From: Bacillota bacterium
GTDB lineage: Bacteria > Bacillota > Limnochordia > Limnochordales > ZCTH02-B6
Assembly: GCA_003387805.1 (NCBI GenBank)
Contig: QGSR01000152.1
Coordinates: 1 to 5,227, forward strand
Reading direction: 5' to 3'
DNA length: 5,227 nucleotides
Below are positions 3,878 to 5,227 of this stretch, in pieces. A program made the translations under genes and the position numbers. The notes beneath the pieces are model-generated. The model was not told the origin of the DNA and made no database searches. It was given only the letters and a program-made list of their open reading frames with translations. The number at the start of each line of letters is the position of its first letter. Within the stretch, counting starts at the first letter, position 1.

Positions 3878-5076
3878 AGCGGACTTTCAGTTTCGCGCTG
3901 GTGCTGGTTTTGACGCTGGCTCTCGGCGGCGCCGCGCTGGCGTCGACGCCGGGTGAGCTCCTTATCTGGGCCGACGACACCCGGGCCCCGGTCATGGAGG
4001 ATCTGGGCCGGCAGTTCGAGGCCGAGTTCGGCGTGCCCGTCAAAGTGACGGAGCTGGGCTTCGGCGACATTCGCTCGCAGCTGGCGGTGGCCGGGCCGGC
4101 CGGCGAAGGCCCCGACATCATCGTGGGCGCCCACGACTGGCTGGGCGAGCTCATCGTCAACGGCTTGATCGAGCCCATTGACCTGGGCGACCTGGCCGGC
4201 GACTTCGAGCAGGTGACGCTGGACGCGTTCACGTGGGGCGACCAGCTGTACGGCGTGCCGATTGCGTTTGAGTCCATCGGGCTCATTTACAACAAGGCGC
4301 TGGTGCCCACGCCGCCGGCCACGTGGGACGAACTGCTGGACATGGCCGCGGCGCTGACCGACCGGGAGCAGGGCTACTACGGGTTCCTGATGCAAATGCC
4401 CGACCCGTACCACACGTTCCCGCTGTTCAGCGCGACGGGCGGCTACGTCTTCGGCACGAATCCCGACGGCACGCTGAATCCGCTGGACGTGGGCCTGAAC
4501 AACGAAGGCTCGGTGCGGGGCCTGGAGGTGTTCGACCACCTCATCGAAAGCGGCCTGCTGCCGGTGGGCACGGACTACAACACCATGACGAGCCTGTTCA
4601 ACCAGGGCCGGGTGGGCATGATCATCAGCGGCCCGTGGGCTTTGGGCGATGCGGCGGCGGCCGGCATTGACTTCGGCTTCACCCGCATCCCGACCATCGA
4701 CGGCGGCCAGCCCGCGCCGTTCGTCGGCGTGCAGGGCTTCATGGTCAGCGCCTTCAGCGAAAACAAGATTCTGGCGGAAGTGTTCCTGAAGGAGTTCGTG
4801 GTCAATACCGACACGTACCTGGCCATGTTCGCCCGCGACCCGCGGCCGCCGGCCTACAAGCCGGCGCTGGACCAGCTGGAGGACAACCTGATCGTCCAGG
4901 GCGTGCGGGAGAGCGGCGGCGCCGGCGTGCCCATGCCGTCCATTCCGGAAATGGGCTCGGTGTGGACCGCCTGGTCCGACGCCATCGAGCTGGTCATGAA
5001 CCAGGAGCTGGAGCCGAAAGAGGCGCTGGACATCGCCGTTCAGCAGATCCTGGACCTGATTCGGTCGTCGCGGTAA
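3874..5076 (+). CDS. malE: Maltose/maltodextrin-type ABC transporter substrate-binding protein
   Basis: Extracytoplasmic sugar-binding protein that delivers maltose-like oligosaccharides to a MalFG-type permease. The 400-residue product starts with a signal peptide (MKRTFSF, a hydrophobic core, then AALA before STPGE, cleavage near residue 23). The mature protein follows E. coli MalE closely in order: LLIWADD, GPDIIVGAHDW (residues 80-89), FTWGDQLYGVPIAFES, LIYNKALVPTPPATWDEL, DPYHTFPLF, TDYNTMTSLFNQG, ISGPWA, PFVGVQGF and PSIPEMGSVW. Ligand-stacking aromatics of MalE appear kept as Y179, W255 and W364, and E133 matches its E111. MalE E153 is replaced by D177. There is no lipobox and no cysteine anywhere in the mature chain, so it is not a classical lipoprotein, unlike most monoderm binding proteins. 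Length is normal. The upstream LacI-type gene probably regulates it. malF and malG would be expected downstream but lie outside the window. Related oligosaccharides such as trehalose or cyclodextrins cannot be excluded. Confidence 0.9.
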   Translation: MKRTFSFALVLVLTLALGGAALASTPGELLIWADDTRAPVMEDLGRQFEAEFGVPVKVTELGFGDIRSQLAVAGPAGEGPDIIVGAHDWLGELIVNGLIEPIDLGDLAGDFEQVTLDAFTWGDQLYGVPIAFESIGLIYNKALVPTPPATWDELLDMAAALTDREQGYYGFLMQMPDPYHTFPLFSATGGYVFGTNPDGTLNPLDVGLNNEGSVRGLEVFDHLIESGLLPVGTDYNTMTSLFNQGRVGMIISGPWALGDAAAAGIDFGFTRIPTIDGGQPAPFVGVQGFMVSAFSENKILAEVFLKEFVVNTDTYLAMFARDPRPPAYKPALDQLEDNLIVQGVRESGGAGVPMPSIPEMGSVWTAWSDAIELVMNQELEPKEALDIAVQQILDLIRSSR

Positions 5077-5088
5077 AGCGGCGGCGGC

Positions 5089-5227
5089 GCGGCCGGGGCG
5101 GGCCTGGGTCTGAGCCCGAGCCCGGGTGCGGCCGGGGCGGGCCCGGGTCTGAGCCCGAGCCCGGGCGCGGCCGGGGCGGGCCCGGGTCTGAGCCGGAGTC
5201 CGAGCGCGGCCAGGGCGGGCCCGGGAC
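5089..5227. repeat. 39-bp GC-rich tandem repeat after malE, running off the window
   Basis: Units start at 5089, 5128 and 5167, each 39 bp, with a fourth partial unit from 5206 to the edge. Units 1 and 2 differ at two positions. Each contains GCGGCCGGGGCGGGCC followed by GGGTCTGAGCC. The unit is 13 codons long and reads open in the malE frame (A-A-G-A-G-P-G-L-S-P-S-P-G) after the TAA, but no start codon opens this frame in the window. Short GC hairpins and G-runs could form structures. It may be an intergenic minisatellite or the low-complexity start of another gene. Confidence 0.85.

Overview
The window looks like chromosomal DNA of a GC-rich bacterium. Three genes lie on the + strand. They use strong, purine-rich ribosome binding sites and start with GTG or ATG. 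The gene set is a ComEC-type metallo-beta-lactamase protein with a ComEA-like DNA-binding tail, a LacI-family regulator, and a maltose-type ABC transporter binding protein. Together with one full 8-base match to the Bacillota anti-Shine-Dalgarno (AAAGGAGG at 3760-3767), this suggests a GC-rich Bacillota lineage. The binding protein has a cleavable signal peptide but no lipobox cysteine, which is more typical of diderms. Placement is inference; no marker gene is present.

Layout. Bases 2-1435: an MBL-fold/HhH protein, probably cut at its 5' end by the window edge. Bases 1436-2421: a 986-base stretch with no convincing gene. It holds the most unusual structure here: three blocks, each of three short palindromes (core GTCCCA-N3-TGGGAC), spaced 31 bp centre to centre within a block and about 250 bp between blocks. 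The DNA between the first two blocks is AT-rich for this genome and contains a second element repeated at the same 250-bp offset. Bases 2422-3729: a LacI/MalR-type repressor with a near-perfect LacI-family operator in its own leader and a 71-residue low-complexity insert in the sensor domain. Bases 3874-5076: a MalE-like binding protein with a clear start. Bases 5089-5227: a GC-rich 39-bp tandem repeat that runs off the window.

The regulator and binding protein probably form a sugar-uptake locus: the LacI protein would sense a maltose- or maltodextrin-type sugar, control itself through the leader operator, and control malE and permease genes expected beyond the right edge. The MBL protein is unrelated to this pathway and is separated from it by the palindrome region. 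Across the window, short tandem repeats whose length is a multiple of three (12, 24, 27 and 39 bp) have expanded in protein linkers and after malE, suggesting a genome prone to GC-rich minisatellite growth.
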